From assembly GCF_000380505.1 (NCBI RefSeq), contig NZ_AQYH01000002.1:1-64000 (forward strand): 64,000 nucleotides of DNA, read 5' to 3'. The notes under the pieces are model-generated. The model worked only from the letters and a program-made list of their open reading frames with translations, was not told where the DNA came from and ran no database searches. The translations under genes and the position numbers were made by a program. The first letter of the stretch is position 1; the number at the start of each line of letters is the position of its first letter. The DNA comes from Kaistia granuli DSM 23481. GTDB taxonomy: Bacteria > Pseudomonadota > Alphaproteobacteria > Rhizobiales > Kaistiaceae. Shown in pieces: positions 1-9,314 of this stretch.

Positions 1-23
1 AAAGGCGCCTCGGAGGGCGCCTT
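1..23 (-). terminator. Rho-independent terminator after tRNA-Met
   Basis: An inverted repeat of the type AAGGCGCC-loop-GGCGCCTT lies 28 bases beyond the 3' end of the minus-strand tRNA-Met, ending in T residues at the window edge. The run of T may continue outside the window. Confidence 0.55.
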
Positions 24-50
24 GCAACGTACTGATCTCATTGAGAGATT

Positions 51-127
51 TGGTAGCGGAGGAGGGACTTGAACCCCCGACACGCGGATTATGATTCCGC
101 TGCTCTAACCAGCTGAGCTACTCCGCC
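51..127 (-). tRNA. tRNA-Met (anticodon CAT)
   Basis: On the minus strand a 77-nt cloverleaf is visible: acceptor GGCGGAG pairs with CTCCGCT (one G-T wobble at the first pair), the D arm carries AGCTCAGCTGGTTAGAGC, the anticodon stem gcgga/tccgc closes the 7-nt loop atCATaa, and the T arm contains GGTTCAAGTCC. CCA is encoded. The anticodon CAT and the absence of the three G-C pairs typical of initiators point to elongator tRNA-Met. A lysidine-modified tRNA-Ile2 shares this anticodon and cannot be wholly excluded, but the body resembles rhizobial elongator Met. Confidence 0.93.
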
Positions 128-207
128 CCAGGACCGGCGCGCCGCGCCGGCTGGAATGGCCCGCTTATAGGGAGCGGGGCCAAGCCCTGTCAAGCATCGA
201 CAGCGCT

Positions 208-897
208 TCACACACGCTCGAATACGAGGAGTGTGAAAAACCCGATCGGACCGACCCGCCGGCGGTCGACCAGACGCAGGTCGGAACGGCCGAGAATGCG
301 GCCAATGTCGAAATCCATGTGCCAGCCGAGCGAGGCGGAAAGCGGCGCCAGCGTCTCGCCGAGCCAGCCGCGCCAGCCCTTCTGTTCCGGAAAATGGCTG
401 ACCAGCACAACGGCGCCGCCCGGCCGGGTGACGCGGGCGAGCTCGCCCATCACCGCCTTCGGATCCGGCACGACCGTCAGGACGAACATGGCGACGGAGG
501 TGTCGAAGCTGCCATCTGCCATCGGCAAATCGCCGGCGTCGGCCACTTCCAGCGCCTCGACATTGTCGAGCGGGCCGGTGGTGACGCGCTCGCGGGCGAT
601 GTCGAGCATCTCCGGCGAGAGATCGATGCCGGTGATGCGGTGGTCGGCGCGGTAATGCGGCAGGGAGATGCCGGTGCCGACGCCGCATTCAAGGATTCGG
701 CCGGCCGGCAGCTCGTTGACGAAGGCGACGGCGGCGCGGCGGCCGGAATCGAAGACATAGCCGAAGACCCGGTCATAGACGGGCGCCCAGCGGGCATAGG
801 TGCTGCGGACGGCGCTCTCGTCGATCCGCGCCGAACGCTTGCGGTTGTCGGCGAACGACTTCCACTTGCGGGCGACGTCCTCAAAAAATTCTGGCAT
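208..897 (-). CDS. pmtA: PmtA-like phosphatidylethanolamine N-methyltransferase
   Basis: 229 aa class I SAM-dependent methyltransferase. The SAM-binding glycine motif ILECGVGTGISLPHY lies near residue 67, followed by the acidic GIDLSPEMLDIAR and a motif II/III region (ARVTRPGGAVVLVSHFP). The N-terminal YARWAPVYDRVFG and the overall length fit the Rhodobacter/Sinorhizobium PmtA family, which methylates phosphatidylethanolamine three times to make phosphatidylcholine at the inner membrane. It starts 9 bp after the mnmA stop, so the two are probably co-transcribed. Other small-molecule methyltransferases share the fold, so substrate assignment rests on family resemblance. Confidence 0.75.
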   Translation of the reverse strand: MPEFFEDVARKWKSFADNRKRSARIDESAVRSTYARWAPVYDRVFGYVFDSGRRAAVAFVNELPAGRILECGVGTGISLPHYRADHRITGIDLSPEMLDIARERVTTGPLDNVEALEVADAGDLPMADGSFDTSVAMFVLTVVPDPKAVMGELARVTRPGGAVVLVSHFPEQKGWRGWLGETLAPLSASLGWHMDFDIGRILGRSDLRLVDRRRVGPIGFFTLLVFERV

Positions 898-906
898 TGC
901 TCTCCC

Positions 907-2100
907 TCAAGCTGCTGCGACATGGTCGGGCACGATCAGGCGCCGGAGCGCTGCCTCGGCTTCGCCATCCCGTTCGGCGCGCGCGATCCAGCCTCCGCCG
1001 AGAACCCGCGCGCCCTCCCCTTCGCCCGCATAGAACACGCAGGCCTGGCCGGGTGCGACACCCGTCTCGCCATCGATCAGCGACACCTGCGCCTCGCCGT
1101 TCTCGACGACGATGCGCGCCCGCTGCGGCGCCCGCGTCGAGCGGACGCGGGCGAAGATCTCAATGCCGTCGGCGCCGATCGCCTCGAGCGGCGCGTCGCC
1201 CAGCCAGTTGACGTTGCGCAGCACCAGCCGGCGGGCGGCGAGCGCCTCGCGCGGGCCGACGATGACGCGCTGCCGGCGGGCATCGAGATGGATGACATAA
1301 AGCGGATCGGCGGCGGCGACGCCGAGGCCGCGCCGCTGGCCGACGGTATAGTGGATGATGCCCTCGTGACGGCCGATGACGCGGCCATCGAGATGGACGA
1401 TGTCGCCGACTTCGGCGGCGCCCGGCTTCAGCCGCTCGATGACGTCGGAATACTTGCCGCTCGGCACGAAGCAGATATCCTGGCTGTCATGCTTGTCGGC
1501 GATCTCGAGCCCGAGCTCGCGCGCGATCTCGCGCGTTTCCGGCTTGGTCAGCCGGCCGAGCGGAAAGCGGATGAAATCGAGCTGCTCGGGCGTCGTCGCG
1601 AACAGGAAATAGCTCTGGTCGCGGTCGAGATCGGCCGGGCGGAACATGCCGCGATGGCCATTGTCGAGCAGACCGCTGCGGACATAATGGCCGGTCGCCA
1701 GCGCCGCCGCGCCGAGTTCGCGGGCCGTGGTCAGGAGATCGGAGAACTTGACCGTCTGGTTGCAGGAGACGCAGGGGATCGGCGTCTCGCCGGCGATGTA
1801 GCTCTCGGCGAAGCGATCGATCACCGACTTGCGGAAGCGCTCCTCATAGTCGAGCACGTAGTGCGGGATGCCGAGCCGCTCGGCGACGCGCTGGGCGTCG
1901 TGAATGTCCTGGCCGGCGCAGCAGGCGCCCTTGCGATGCGTCGCCTCGCCATGATCGTAGAGCTGCAGCGTCATGCCGACGACGTCGTAGCCCTCGCGTT
2001 TCAGGAGACCGGCCACCACGGAAGAATCGACGCCGCCCGACATCGCGACGACGATGCGCGTGTCCTCGGGGCGGCCGGGAAGATCGAGACTGTTCAACAT
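907..2100 (-). CDS. mnmA: tRNA-specific 2-thiouridylase MnmA
   Basis: About 397 aa. MnmA activates U34 of tRNA-Lys, -Glu and -Gln with ATP and inserts sulfur. The PP-loop is seen as [15 protein letters not shown] near residue 20, the two catalytic cysteines as PCVSCNQ and SQDICFV, and the C-terminal beta-barrel domain ends near the stop. I chose the ATG at 2100 (MLNSLDLPG...) because homologues begin shortly before the PP-loop; an in-frame start at 2130 would add 10 residues. It is the first gene of an apparent mnmA-pmtA unit. Confidence 0.95.
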   Translation of the reverse strand: MLNSLDLPGRPEDTRIVVAMSGGVDSSVVAGLLKREGYDVVGMTLQLYDHGEATHRKGACCAGQDIHDAQRVAERLGIPHYVLDYEERFRKSVIDRFAESYIAGETPIPCVSCNQTVKFSDLLTTARELGAAALATGHYVRSGLLDNGHRGMFRPADLDRDQSYFLFATTPEQLDFIRFPLGRLTKPETREIARELGLEIADKHDSQDICFVPSGKYSDVIERLKPGAAEVGDIVHLDGRVIGRHEGIIHYTVGQRRGLGVAAADPLYVIHLDARRQRVIVGPREALAARRLVLRNVNWLGDAPLEAIGADGIEIFARVRSTRAPQRARIVVENGEAQVSLIDGETGVAPGQACVFYAGEGEGARVLGGGWIARAERDGEAEAALRRLIVPDHVAAA

Positions 2101-2439
2101 GGTGGTCACTGCTTTGCCGTGTCGCCGCACGATTCTTTTTTCAAAGCAGCGGCTGGAACGCGTGAGGCGGCTACGCCGCGTTAGGGCCGGACTATAATGT
2201 CGATCGCGTCATCTTCAAGGCGCGAGTGCCCCGCAAACCCGCCAAAATGCGAGGGAAAGGCCGGGAAACCGGCACGATCCGGCCGTTTCTTCGCCCCGCA
2301 AACGAGAGCAATCCGCCATTCGGCGGCCGGTTGCAGGTCGTTGCAAACCTTACCGAATGATTGCCGACGGTTTAGCCAATTTTTAAAGCCGACGTCGTAG
2401 TCTCGCTTTCGACAAGGTCAGGTTGAGTGTGAGAGTAGA
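2101..2439. promoter_or_regulatory. Divergent intergenic region mnmA/sciP
   Basis: 339 bp with no convincing gene, separating divergently transcribed mnmA and sciP, so promoters for both must lie here. The last 70 bases before sciP are unusually AT-rich for this genome (around 2378-2392). I found no perfect TTAA-N7-TTAA CtrA box or GANTC methylation site. Confidence 0.4.
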
Positions 2440-2715
2440 ATGACCGATCAAATGCGTCCGCGCGTCAAATACGTCATCGGACCGGACGGAAGTCCGCTTA
2501 CGATTGCGGATCTGCCGCCGCGTGACACGAAGCGTTGGGTTATTCGCCGTAAGGCGGAAGTTGTCGCGGCGGTGCGGGGGGGCCTGCTCAGCCTTGAAGA
2601 GGCGTGTCAGCGTTATACGTTGACCGTCGAGGAGTTTATCTCCTGGCAGCAATCGATCGACCAGCACGGCCTCGCCGGGCTCAGGACGACGCGGATTCAG
2701 CAATATCGCCAATAG
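2440..2715 (+). CDS. sciP: SciP, CtrA-inhibitory cell-cycle regulator (DUF1153)
   Basis: 91 aa, the typical SciP length. The conserved block VKYVIGPDGSPLTIADLPP at residues 9-27, the basic RWVIRRKAEVVAAV and the Trp-repressor-like helical segment ending in EEFISWQQSIDQHGL are diagnostic of the family. In Caulobacter SciP binds CtrA and blocks its recruitment of RNA polymerase and also touches DNA directly. It is monocistronic here, with its own terminator, and lies 19 kb from ctrA. Confidence 0.93.
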   Translation: MTDQMRPRVKYVIGPDGSPLTIADLPPRDTKRWVIRRKAEVVAAVRGGLLSLEEACQRYTLTVEEFISWQQSIDQHGLAGLRTTRIQQYRQ

Positions 2716-2751
2716 ATCGCCGGCCGTTACCCCGGCCGAGCCACAAGAACC

Positions 2752-2787
2752 GAAAAGGCCGGCGTTTCGCCGGCCTTTTCTTTTTTG
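2752..2787 (+). terminator. Terminator of sciP
   Basis: A strong hairpin AAAAGGCCGGC-loop-GCCGGCCTTTT followed by a run of T lies 36 bp after the sciP stop. Confidence 0.9.
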
Positions 2788-2828
2788 CGACCGTGACGGA
2801 GAGCTCCCCTTCCTTCGCCACCCTCCGC

Positions 2829-2931
2829 CGTCATCCTCGCGAAAGCGAGGATCCATTCAGCCGAGGCGCGGGGAGGCTCGCTTTCCTATCAACCCGGCTG
2901 AATGGATCCCGGGTCTCCGCCCGGGATGACG
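2829..2931. repeat. Dispersed palindromic repeat, copy 1
   Basis: Near-palindromic element bounded by CGTCATCC and GGATGACG. Each arm holds its own small hairpin, then GGATCCATTCAGCC on the left and GGCTGAATGGATCC on the right; the centre is about 25 bp. Related copies lie at 19105-19247, 43626-43728 and 45476-45562. The layout resembles REP/BIME-type extragenic palindromes; all copies in this window are intergenic. Confidence 0.85.
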
Positions 2932-2967
2932 CCGAGCTGCGGGTGGGTGTTGGCGCTAACCGCCCCC

Positions 2968-3669
2968 TCAGAGCGTCAGTGTCTCGCCGACCGCCGGCAC
3001 TGCCACCTTCGTCTCGGCACCCTGCATGGCGGCGACGAACTTGTCCGCCGTCGCGTCGATCAGCGGAAACGTGCCGTAATGGCAGGGGATAACCGTCTCG
3101 AAATGGAAGAAGCGGCGCGCCGCCAAGGCGGCGACGGCGCCGCCCATGGTGAAACGGTCGCCGATCGGCAGGATGCCGATCTTCGGCTGGTAGATCTCGT
3201 CGATCAGCGCCATGTCCGAAAAGATGTCGGTGTCGCCAGCGTGATAGAGCGTCTTCTCGCCCTTGGCCGCGATGACGAGGCCGTGCGGATGGCCGAGCGA
3301 ATGCGACACGCCGTTTTCGTCGAGCGTCGCGGACGAATGATGCGCCACCGTTAGCGACACGCGAAACGCACCCTGGTCCGTCGTGCCGCCGGAATTCATC
3401 GGATCGACCTTGGCGACGCCCTTGCGCGCAACGAAATCGGCGAGATCGGCGTCGGCGACGACCTTGGCGCCGGTCGCCTTGGCGATCGCCACCGTGTCGC
3501 CGAGATGGTCGCCATGGCCATGCGTCAGCAGGATATGGGTGAGGCCGCGCGTCCAGCGCGCCGTATCGCCGGCGAAGGCGGGATTTCCCGTGAAGAACGG
3601 ATCGATCAGGATGACGGCGCCGTCGATCTCCAAATGAAAGGCGGAATGGCCGAGCCAGGTGAGCTGCAT
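2968..3669 (-). CDS. UPF0173 metal-dependent hydrolase (metallo-beta-lactamase fold)
   Basis: 233 aa from the ATG at 3669, whose product begins [14 protein letters not shown] as in UPF0173/YtkL homologues. The metal-binding motif [10 protein letters not shown] sits near residue 54, with further ligands at VAHHSS and YHAGDTD and a late histidine in IPCHYGTFP. The fold is that of RNase Z-like hydrolases; the physiological substrate is not known. It is not obviously in an operon: repeat copy 1 lies downstream and the DedA-type gene is divergent upstream. Confidence 0.9.
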   Translation of the reverse strand: MQLTWLGHSAFHLEIDGAVILIDPFFTGNPAFAGDTARWTRGLTHILLTHGHGDHLGDTVAIAKATGAKVVADADLADFVARKGVAKVDPMNSGGTTDQGAFRVSLTVAHHSSATLDENGVSHSLGHPHGLVIAAKGEKTLYHAGDTDIFSDMALIDEIYQPKIGILPIGDRFTMGGAVAALAARRFFHFETVIPCHYGTFPLIDATADKFVAAMQGAETKVAVPAVGETLTL

Positions 3670-3828
3670 GATGTCGCGTCGTCCTTCTGTCGCGGTTCTG
3701 TCGGGATTTTCCGTCTCAATATGGCGACACGCGCCGAATTGACCAAGCCGCGCCACCCGGATGCTTGCCGCGCCGGGCGTGATCCTTGATAAGGGCGGGA
3801 CCAATCGACCGGAGGGAATGGGACGGAC

Positions 3829-4443
3829 ATGGAAGCGAGCGCCTCAGAGATCCGACGTCGCGGCGTGATGAAGCGCCTGTTCGACCGGATCATGGTCATG
3901 TCCGCCGGGCCGCATGCGCTGTGGTTGCTCGCCGTGGTCTCCTTCACCGAAGCGTCGTTCTTCCCGATCCCGCCCGATCCGATCCTCGCCGCCATCGTGC
4001 TGGCCCGGCGCGAGCGCGCCTGGATCGCGGCGCTGGTCTGCACCGTCGCCTCCGTCGTCGGCGGCTTGTTCGGCTATGCCATCGGCTATGGCCTCTACGA
4101 GACGATCGGCGCGCCGGTCATCGCCTTCTACAATCTGCAGGAAGCCTTCCACACCTTCCAGCTGCGCTTCGACGAATGGGGCGGCTGGATCATCGTCGCC
4201 AAGGGACTGACGCCGATCCCGTTCAAGCTGGTGACGATCGCGTCGGGTGTCGCGCACCTGAACCTCTGGACCTTCGTCATCGCCTGCATCATCACGCGCG
4301 GCTTGCGCTTTCTCGTCGTCGCCGGGCTGTTCTATGCCTTCGGCCCGCAGGCGCGCGCCCTGATCGACAAGCATTTCTCCACCGTGATGATCGTCGGCAC
4401 GATCCTCGTGATCCTCGGCTTCGTCGCCGTCATCTACATCTGA
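3829..4443 (+). CDS. YqaA/DedA-like (SNARE-associated) inner membrane protein
   Basis: 204 aa integral membrane protein with about five hydrophobic segments. The family signature is visible as [15 protein letters not shown] around residue 40, a Gly-rich segment [16 protein letters not shown] and the re-entrant-loop motif [16 protein letters not shown] near residue 125. DedA/YqaA relatives act in lipid carrier flipping and envelope homeostasis, but this subgroup is uncharacterised. A second in-frame ATG at 3868 (MKRLFDRIM) would give a shorter N terminus. It ends 10 bp before ruvX and is likely co-transcribed with it. Confidence 0.82.
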   Translation: MEASASEIRRRGVMKRLFDRIMVMSAGPHALWLLAVVSFTEASFFPIPPDPILAAIVLARRERAWIAALVCTVASVVGGLFGYAIGYGLYETIGAPVIAFYNLQEAFHTFQLRFDEWGGWIIVAKGLTPIPFKLVTIASGVAHLNLWTFVIACIITRGLRFLVVAGLFYAFGPQARALIDKHFSTVMIVGTILVILGFVAVIYI

Positions 4444-4453
4444 AGGCGACACC

Positions 4454-4969
4454 ATGGCCGGCACGATCCTCGACCTGACCGAACTCGAGCAGGCGCTTCC
4501 GCCGGCCGCAGCCCTGATCGGACTCGATCTCGGCACCAAGACGATCGGCGTCGCCATCTCCGATCTCGGCCGGCGCATCGCCTCGCCGCTGGTGCTGATC
4601 AACCGCGTGAAGTTCACGCAGGACGCCGAGGCACTGATCAAGCTGATCGGCGAGCGTCAGGTCGCCGGCATCGTCATCGGCCTGCCGCTCAACATGGATG
4701 GTTCGGAAGGGCCGCGCGCCCAGGCGACGCGCGCCTTCGTGCGCAATCTCTTGCCGAAGATCGAGATCTCGGTGTCGTTCTGGGACGAGCGGCTGTCGAC
4801 GGTCGCCGTCACGCGGACCTTGCTCGAGGCCGATACCAGCCGCAAGCGGCGCGGCGAGCTGGTCGACAAGATGGCGGCCGGCTTCATCCTGCAGGGCGCG
4901 CTCGACCGCATGCAGAAGCTGAAGCGCGACCGCGACGAAGCGTCCGATCAGACCTTCGGGCAGATATAG
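4454..4969 (+). CDS. ruvX: Putative pre-16S rRNA nuclease / Holliday-junction-resolvase-like RuvX
   Basis: 171 aa YqgF-family RNase H-fold nuclease. The first catalytic aspartate is in [14 protein letters not shown] (about residue 25), the second acidic residue in [10 protein letters not shown], and the third aspartate in [12 protein letters not shown]. The family matures the 5' end of 16S rRNA in E. coli. It overlaps the 3' end of the convergent acyl-CoA dehydrogenase gene by 22 bp. Confidence 0.93.
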   Translation: MAGTILDLTELEQALPPAAALIGLDLGTKTIGVAISDLGRRIASPLVLINRVKFTQDAEALIKLIGERQVAGIVIGLPLNMDGSEGPRAQATRAFVRNLLPKIEISVSFWDERLSTVAVTRTLLEADTSRKRRGELVDKMAAGFILQGALDRMQKLKRDRDEASDQTFGQI

Positions 4970-6591
4970 TCGACAAAGGCGCGCGCATCGAAGCGGGCGT
5001 CGAGCATGCCGTAGGTCGAACGCCACGGCTTGCCGAGACGCGATTCCAGAAAGGCATCGGCGACGACGGCCGGGAAGCGGCGGCGCATCGCGGCGGCGGC
5101 CACCGTCATGGCGAGCTGCTCGACCAGGATGCGGGCCGAGCCCTCGTCCGCCAGGCCGACGGCGGTCGCCGCCCGCAGCACGTTGAGCGTCGAACGCGCC
5201 GCCTGGCCGAGGCCGTCCTCGATCACCCGAAGCACCGCCTCGAGCGAATCCGACGAACGGCGCAGGATGCGCATCACGTCGAGGCAGAGCGTGTTGCCGG
5301 GGCCGTCGGCCAGCGCCGGCGCCAGCGCGTCGCGATAGAGCCGCGCCAGGTGGTTTTCCTCGACATAGCCATTGCCGCCGACGCATTCGATCGCCTCGGC
5401 GACGATCGACGGCGTCACCTTGGTGATCCAGTACTTGACCACCGGCGTCATCAGCCGGGCAAAGGCTGCCTCGACCGGATCGTCATGCGAGCGGTCGACG
5501 GCTTCCGCCAGGCGGAAGGCGAGCGCCGCCGAGGCGGTGACGTCGAGCGCCATGTCGGCGAGGACGCGGGTCATCAGGGGCTGGTCGAGCAGCGGCGCGC
5601 CGAAGGCGCGGCGATGGCGGGCATAATGCACCGCCTCCGACAGCGCGGCACGGGCGATGCCGGCCGACGTCAGCGCGCTGTCGACGCGGGTCAGCGTCAC
5701 CGTCTCGTTGATGGTCGAGACGCCGCGTCCCGCCTCGCCGACGAGGAAACCGGTCGTGCCGGGGAATTCGACTTCGGCGACCGCGTTGGAGCGCGTGCCG
5801 AGCTTGTCCTTCAGCCGCGTCAGCCGGATCGGGTTGCGCTTGCCGTCGGGCAGGAAGCGCGGCACCAGGAAGAAGGAGAGACCCTCCAGCGTCTGCGCAA
5901 GCACCAGCAGCGCGTCGCTCATCGGCGCCGAGACGAACCATTTGTGGCCGACGAGCCGGTAGCTGCCGTCACCGAGCGCATCGGCGCGCGTGGTGTTGGA
6001 ACGCAGGTCCGAACCACCCTGCTTCTCGGTGGTGGCGAAGGCGAACAGCGCGCCCGCCTTCTGCGCCGCCGGGATGACACGCGAATCATAGCGGCGCGAG
6101 CGGATCATCGGCAGCCAGGTTTCGGCGAGCTTCGGCGCATGCGCGAGGGCCGCGACGCTGGCGCTGGTCAGCGACATGGCGCCGACATGACCGGCCTCGA
6201 CCTGCGCCGTCATGTAGATGCGGGCCGCGCGCGCCACGGCGCGAACGCTCGCCTCGTCGCCGCTGGCGTCCCAGATCGACGCCTGCAGGCCGGCGGCGAC
6301 GCTGCGCCGCATCAGGGCGTGATAGGCCGGGTGGAATTCGACCAGGTCGGCGCGCTTGCCGGTCGCGTCATAGGTCTTCAGGACGGGCGGCACGTGGTTG
6401 GCGAGACGGCCGAGATCGGCCATTTCCGCCGATCCCCATTGCGCGCCATGCGCCGCCAGCCCCTCGACGACCGGACGCGGCAGGCCCTCGACAAGGGCGG
6501 CGAGCACCGGGTCGGACGCATAGAGGTTCGCGCCGACGCGGAACGCGACCTGGTTGTTGACTTCGTGCGTCTCGTAATCCGGCGAAACCAT
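4948..6591 (-). CDS. aidB: AidB-like acyl-CoA dehydrogenase
   Basis: 547 aa, matching the length of E. coli AidB (541) rather than canonical acyl-CoA dehydrogenases (about 380). The N terminus ETHEVNNQV, the flavin-region motif [17 protein letters not shown] and the C-terminal [22 protein letters not shown] are AidB-like. In E. coli AidB is a DNA-binding flavoprotein of the adaptive response to alkylation; whether that role holds in Hyphomicrobiales is unproven, and a plain fatty-acid role is possible. No ada-type gene is nearby. Confidence 0.85.
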   Translation of the reverse strand: MVSPDYETHEVNNQVAFRVGANLYASDPVLAALVEGLPRPVVEGLAAHGAQWGSAEMADLGRLANHVPPVLKTYDATGKRADLVEFHPAYHALMRRSVAAGLQASIWDASGDEASVRAVARAARIYMTAQVEAGHVGAMSLTSASVAALAHAPKLAETWLPMIRSRRYDSRVIPAAQKAGALFAFATTEKQGGSDLRSNTTRADALGDGSYRLVGHKWFVSAPMSDALLVLAQTLEGLSFFLVPRFLPDGKRNPIRLTRLKDKLGTRSNAVAEVEFPGTTGFLVGEAGRGVSTINETVTLTRVDSALTSAGIARAALSEAVHYARHRRAFGAPLLDQPLMTRVLADMALDVTASAALAFRLAEAVDRSHDDPVEAAFARLMTPVVKYWITKVTPSIVAEAIECVGGNGYVEENHLARLYRDALAPALADGPGNTLCLDVMRILRRSSDSLEAVLRVIEDGLGQAARSTLNVLRAATAVGLADEGSARILVEQLAMTVAAAAMRRRFPAVVADAFLESRLGKPWRSTYGMLDARFDARAFVDYICPKV

Positions 6592-6789
6592 GCGACTCCC
6601 TGCCCCGTCCTCGGCCCGCGTCCCTTATGGCCCGCCAAGGTTAATAGGGGCAAAAGGCGCGGGTGTCTTGCCTCAAGACGATGAGATTTACCGAGATCCC
6701 GCTGCTTCGATCGGAAACGACGGGATCCCTAACTCTTTGTTTGGGCGCAGGAACCGATCCGGAATTCGACGATCCCGGCCGATCCTGCC

Positions 6790-9180
6790 TCAGCGGCGCT
6801 TGCCTCCCGGCCTTCCCTTGAACGAACCGCCTGCCGGCCGGCCGCCGCGCCCCCGGAACGCGCCGCTATCCGCCACCTTGCGCTCTCCCTTGGGCAGCAT
6901 CTTGCCGTCGGACATCAGCTCGAAGCGAAGCGCGCCGGCGACCGGCGCCACTTCGACCAGCTTGACCTCGACCGCGTCGCCGAGACGGAACATCTCGCCG
7001 GTCCGCGAACCGATCACGGCCTGGCGGGCCTCGTCGAACTGGTAATAGTCCGAACCGATCGAGCCGATCGGCACGAAGCCGTCGGCACCGGTCTCGTCGA
7101 GCTTGACGAACAGGCCGGCCCGGGTAACGCCGGCGATGCGGCCGTGGAAATGCGCGCCGATCCGGTCGGCCAGCCAATGCGCGACGAGACGGTCGATCGT
7201 CTCGCGCTCGGCCGCCATGGCGCGACGCTCGGCGCCGGAGATCTCCTGCGCGATCGCCTCGAGATCCTTCTCCATGCCGTCCTGCAGACCGCCCTCGCCC
7301 ATCTCCAGCGAACGGATCAGGGCGCGGTGGACGATCAGGTCGGCATAGCGGCGGATCGGCGAGGTGAAATGGGCGTAGCGGCGCAGATTGAGGCCGAAAT
7401 GGCCGATATTCTCCGGGCTGTAGATCGCCTGGCTCTGCGAACGCAGCACCACCTCGTTGACGAGGGCGGCGTGCTCGCTGTCCTTCACCCGGTCGAGGAT
7501 CAGGTTGAAGTGGCTCGGCCGGAGATTGCCGCTCTTCGGCAGGTTCATCTCGATCGAAGCGAGGAACTCGCGCAGCGCCTCGAGCTTGGCCAGCGACGGC
7601 GCGTCATGCACGCGATAAACTAGCGGCGAACCCTTGCGCTCCAGCGTCTCGGCGGCCGCGACGTTGGCCTGGATCATGAACTCCTCGATCAGCTTGTGCG
7701 CGTCGAGACGTTCGGGAACGACGATCCGGTCGATGCCGCCATCGGCGCCGACGATCACCTTGCGCTCCGGCAGGTCGAGATCGAGCGGCTCGCGGTTGTC
7801 GCGGCCGCGCTTCATCACGGCATAGGCCGCCCAGAGCGGCTTCAGGATCGGCTCCAGCAGCGGCCCGGTCTTGTCGTCCGGGCGGCCGTCGATGGCGTCC
7901 TGCGCCTGGCTGTAGGCGAGCTTGGCCGCCGACCGCATCATGATGCGGTGGAACCAGTGGAACTTCTTCTTGCCCTCGGCGGTGAACTGCATCTTCACCG
8001 CCAGCGCCGGGCGGTCCTCGCCCTCGCGCAGCGAGCAGAGATCGTTCGAGATCCGCTCCGGCAGCATCGGCACGACGCGATCCGGGAAATAGACCGAGTT
8101 GCCGCGCTTCAGCGCCTCGCGGTCGAGGGCCGAGTTCGGCCGCACATACCAGGCGACATCGGCGATCGCGACGGTGACCAGATAGCCGCCGGGATTCTCG
8201 GGATCGGGATCCGGCTCGGCATAGACGGCGTCGTCATGATCCTTGGCGTCGGCGGGATCGATGGTGACGAGCGGTACCTCGCGCCAGTCTTCGCGACCGC
8301 CGGAGATCTTCGCCGGTTTCGCCTTCTCGGCGTCGTCGAGAACCTGCTGCGGGAAGATATAGGGAATGTCGTGCGCGTGGATGGCGATCATCGAGACCGC
8401 CTTCTCGCTCGACATGTCGCCGATGATCTCGACGACGCGGACGCGCGGCGGGCCGTAGCGCGTGGCGCGTTTCGGCTCGACGGAGACGAGATCGCCGTCC
8501 TTGGCGCCGTTCAGATCGTCCGGCTCGACGTCGGCTTCCTTCTGCTTGCGGTCGACCGGCTCGATGCGGGCGCCGCCGGGCGTGATCCGTACGACGCCGA
8601 GGATCGAGGCGGCCCGCTTCTCGAGCACCTTGATGATGCGGCCGGTATGGGCGAAGCCCGTCTCTTCGAGATCGGCGGGATCGACATGGGAGAGCACGCG
8701 GTCGCCGATGCCGGGCGCGGGAACCAGCGGCTTGCCGCGATTGGCGCGGATCAGGACGCGCGGCGCATCGCCATGATCCCTGTCCCAGTTGACGGGCTGG
8801 GCGACGAATTCGCCGTGTTCGTCGCGCTCGACGATGAGAAGGACGGTGACGGGCGGGATATCGCCCGGACGGGTCAGCTTCTTGCGGTTCTTCTCGACGA
8901 GACCGTCCTCGCTCAATTCCTTGAGCGTGCGCTTCAGCGCGATGCGGGCACCGCCGGAAATGCCGAAATGCTTCGAGATCTCGCGCTTGGTCGCCTTGCC
9001 GGGGTGCTCGGCGATGAAGGCGAGGATCGCCTCGCGCGACGGCATGCCGTTGGCGGGCGGGGCGACGGGGGCCACGGGCTTGCCGGAGGCCTTGGCGAAG
9101 GCGGCGGAACGCGTCGCGGATCTCGCGCCGGGCGTCCGGACCTTGGCGGCTTTGGGGGGAGTTTCTGGCTTCTTGGCCAA
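6790..9180 (-). CDS. rnr: Ribonuclease R
   Basis: About 796 aa processive 3'-5' exoribonuclease. Seen in order: a basic N-terminal extension, a winged-helix segment (KREISKHFGISGGAR), cold-shock domains, the RNB catalytic domain with ITDPADAKDHDDAVY-like aspartates, an S1 domain near the C terminus (GVTRAGLFVKLDETGADGFVP) and an Arg/Gly/Lys tail. I favour the TTG at 9180 (product MAKKPETPPK...) since the sequence between it and topA looks non-coding; a longer frame opens with TTG at 9279. No clear Shine-Dalgarno is present, so the start is uncertain. It follows topA by 134 bp on the same strand. Confidence 0.92.
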   Translation of the reverse strand: MAKKPETPPKAAKVRTPGARSATRSAAFAKASGKPVAPVAPPANGMPSREAILAFIAEHPGKATKREISKHFGISGGARIALKRTLKELSEDGLVEKNRKKLTRPGDIPPVTVLLIVERDEHGEFVAQPVNWDRDHGDAPRVLIRANRGKPLVPAPGIGDRVLSHVDPADLEETGFAHTGRIIKVLEKRAASILGVVRITPGGARIEPVDRKQKEADVEPDDLNGAKDGDLVSVEPKRATRYGPPRVRVVEIIGDMSSEKAVSMIAIHAHDIPYIFPQQVLDDAEKAKPAKISGGREDWREVPLVTIDPADAKDHDDAVYAEPDPDPENPGGYLVTVAIADVAWYVRPNSALDREALKRGNSVYFPDRVVPMLPERISNDLCSLREGEDRPALAVKMQFTAEGKKKFHWFHRIMMRSAAKLAYSQAQDAIDGRPDDKTGPLLEPILKPLWAAYAVMKRGRDNREPLDLDLPERKVIVGADGGIDRIVVPERLDAHKLIEEFMIQANVAAAETLERKGSPLVYRVHDAPSLAKLEALREFLASIEMNLPKSGNLRPSHFNLILDRVKDSEHAALVNEVVLRSQSQAIYSPENIGHFGLNLRRYAHFTSPIRRYADLIVHRALIRSLEMGEGGLQDGMEKDLEAIAQEISGAERRAMAAERETIDRLVAHWLADRIGAHFHGRIAGVTRAGLFVKLDETGADGFVPIGSIGSDYYQFDEARQAVIGSRTGEMFRLGDAVEVKLVEVAPVAGALRFELMSDGKMLPKGERKVADSGAFRGRGGRPAGGSFKGRPGGKRR

Positions 9181-9314
9181 GTAAATAATGTCCAGTTCGG
9201 AATGGGGTGTGGATGGGGCGGAAGCCCCTCCTCTCCCAGGGGGAGAAATGAGAATGGCCGGCCGCGCCACTTCTGGCAACAGCCGGCCTCGTTAACGCGT
9301 CCCGGGACGAGCGC

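Noticed and set aside
319-2184. A 621-codon plus-strand open frame over pmtA and mnmA
   Set aside because: It lies antisense to two well recognised genes, has biased Arg/Ala/Asp composition typical of GC-rich shadow frames, and shows no family motif.
9181-9279. N-terminal extension of RNase R from a TTG at 9279
   Set aside because: The added residues come from a CTCTCCCAGGGGGAGA-type intergenic hairpin and do not look like RNase R N termini; the TTG at 9180 gives a normal product.
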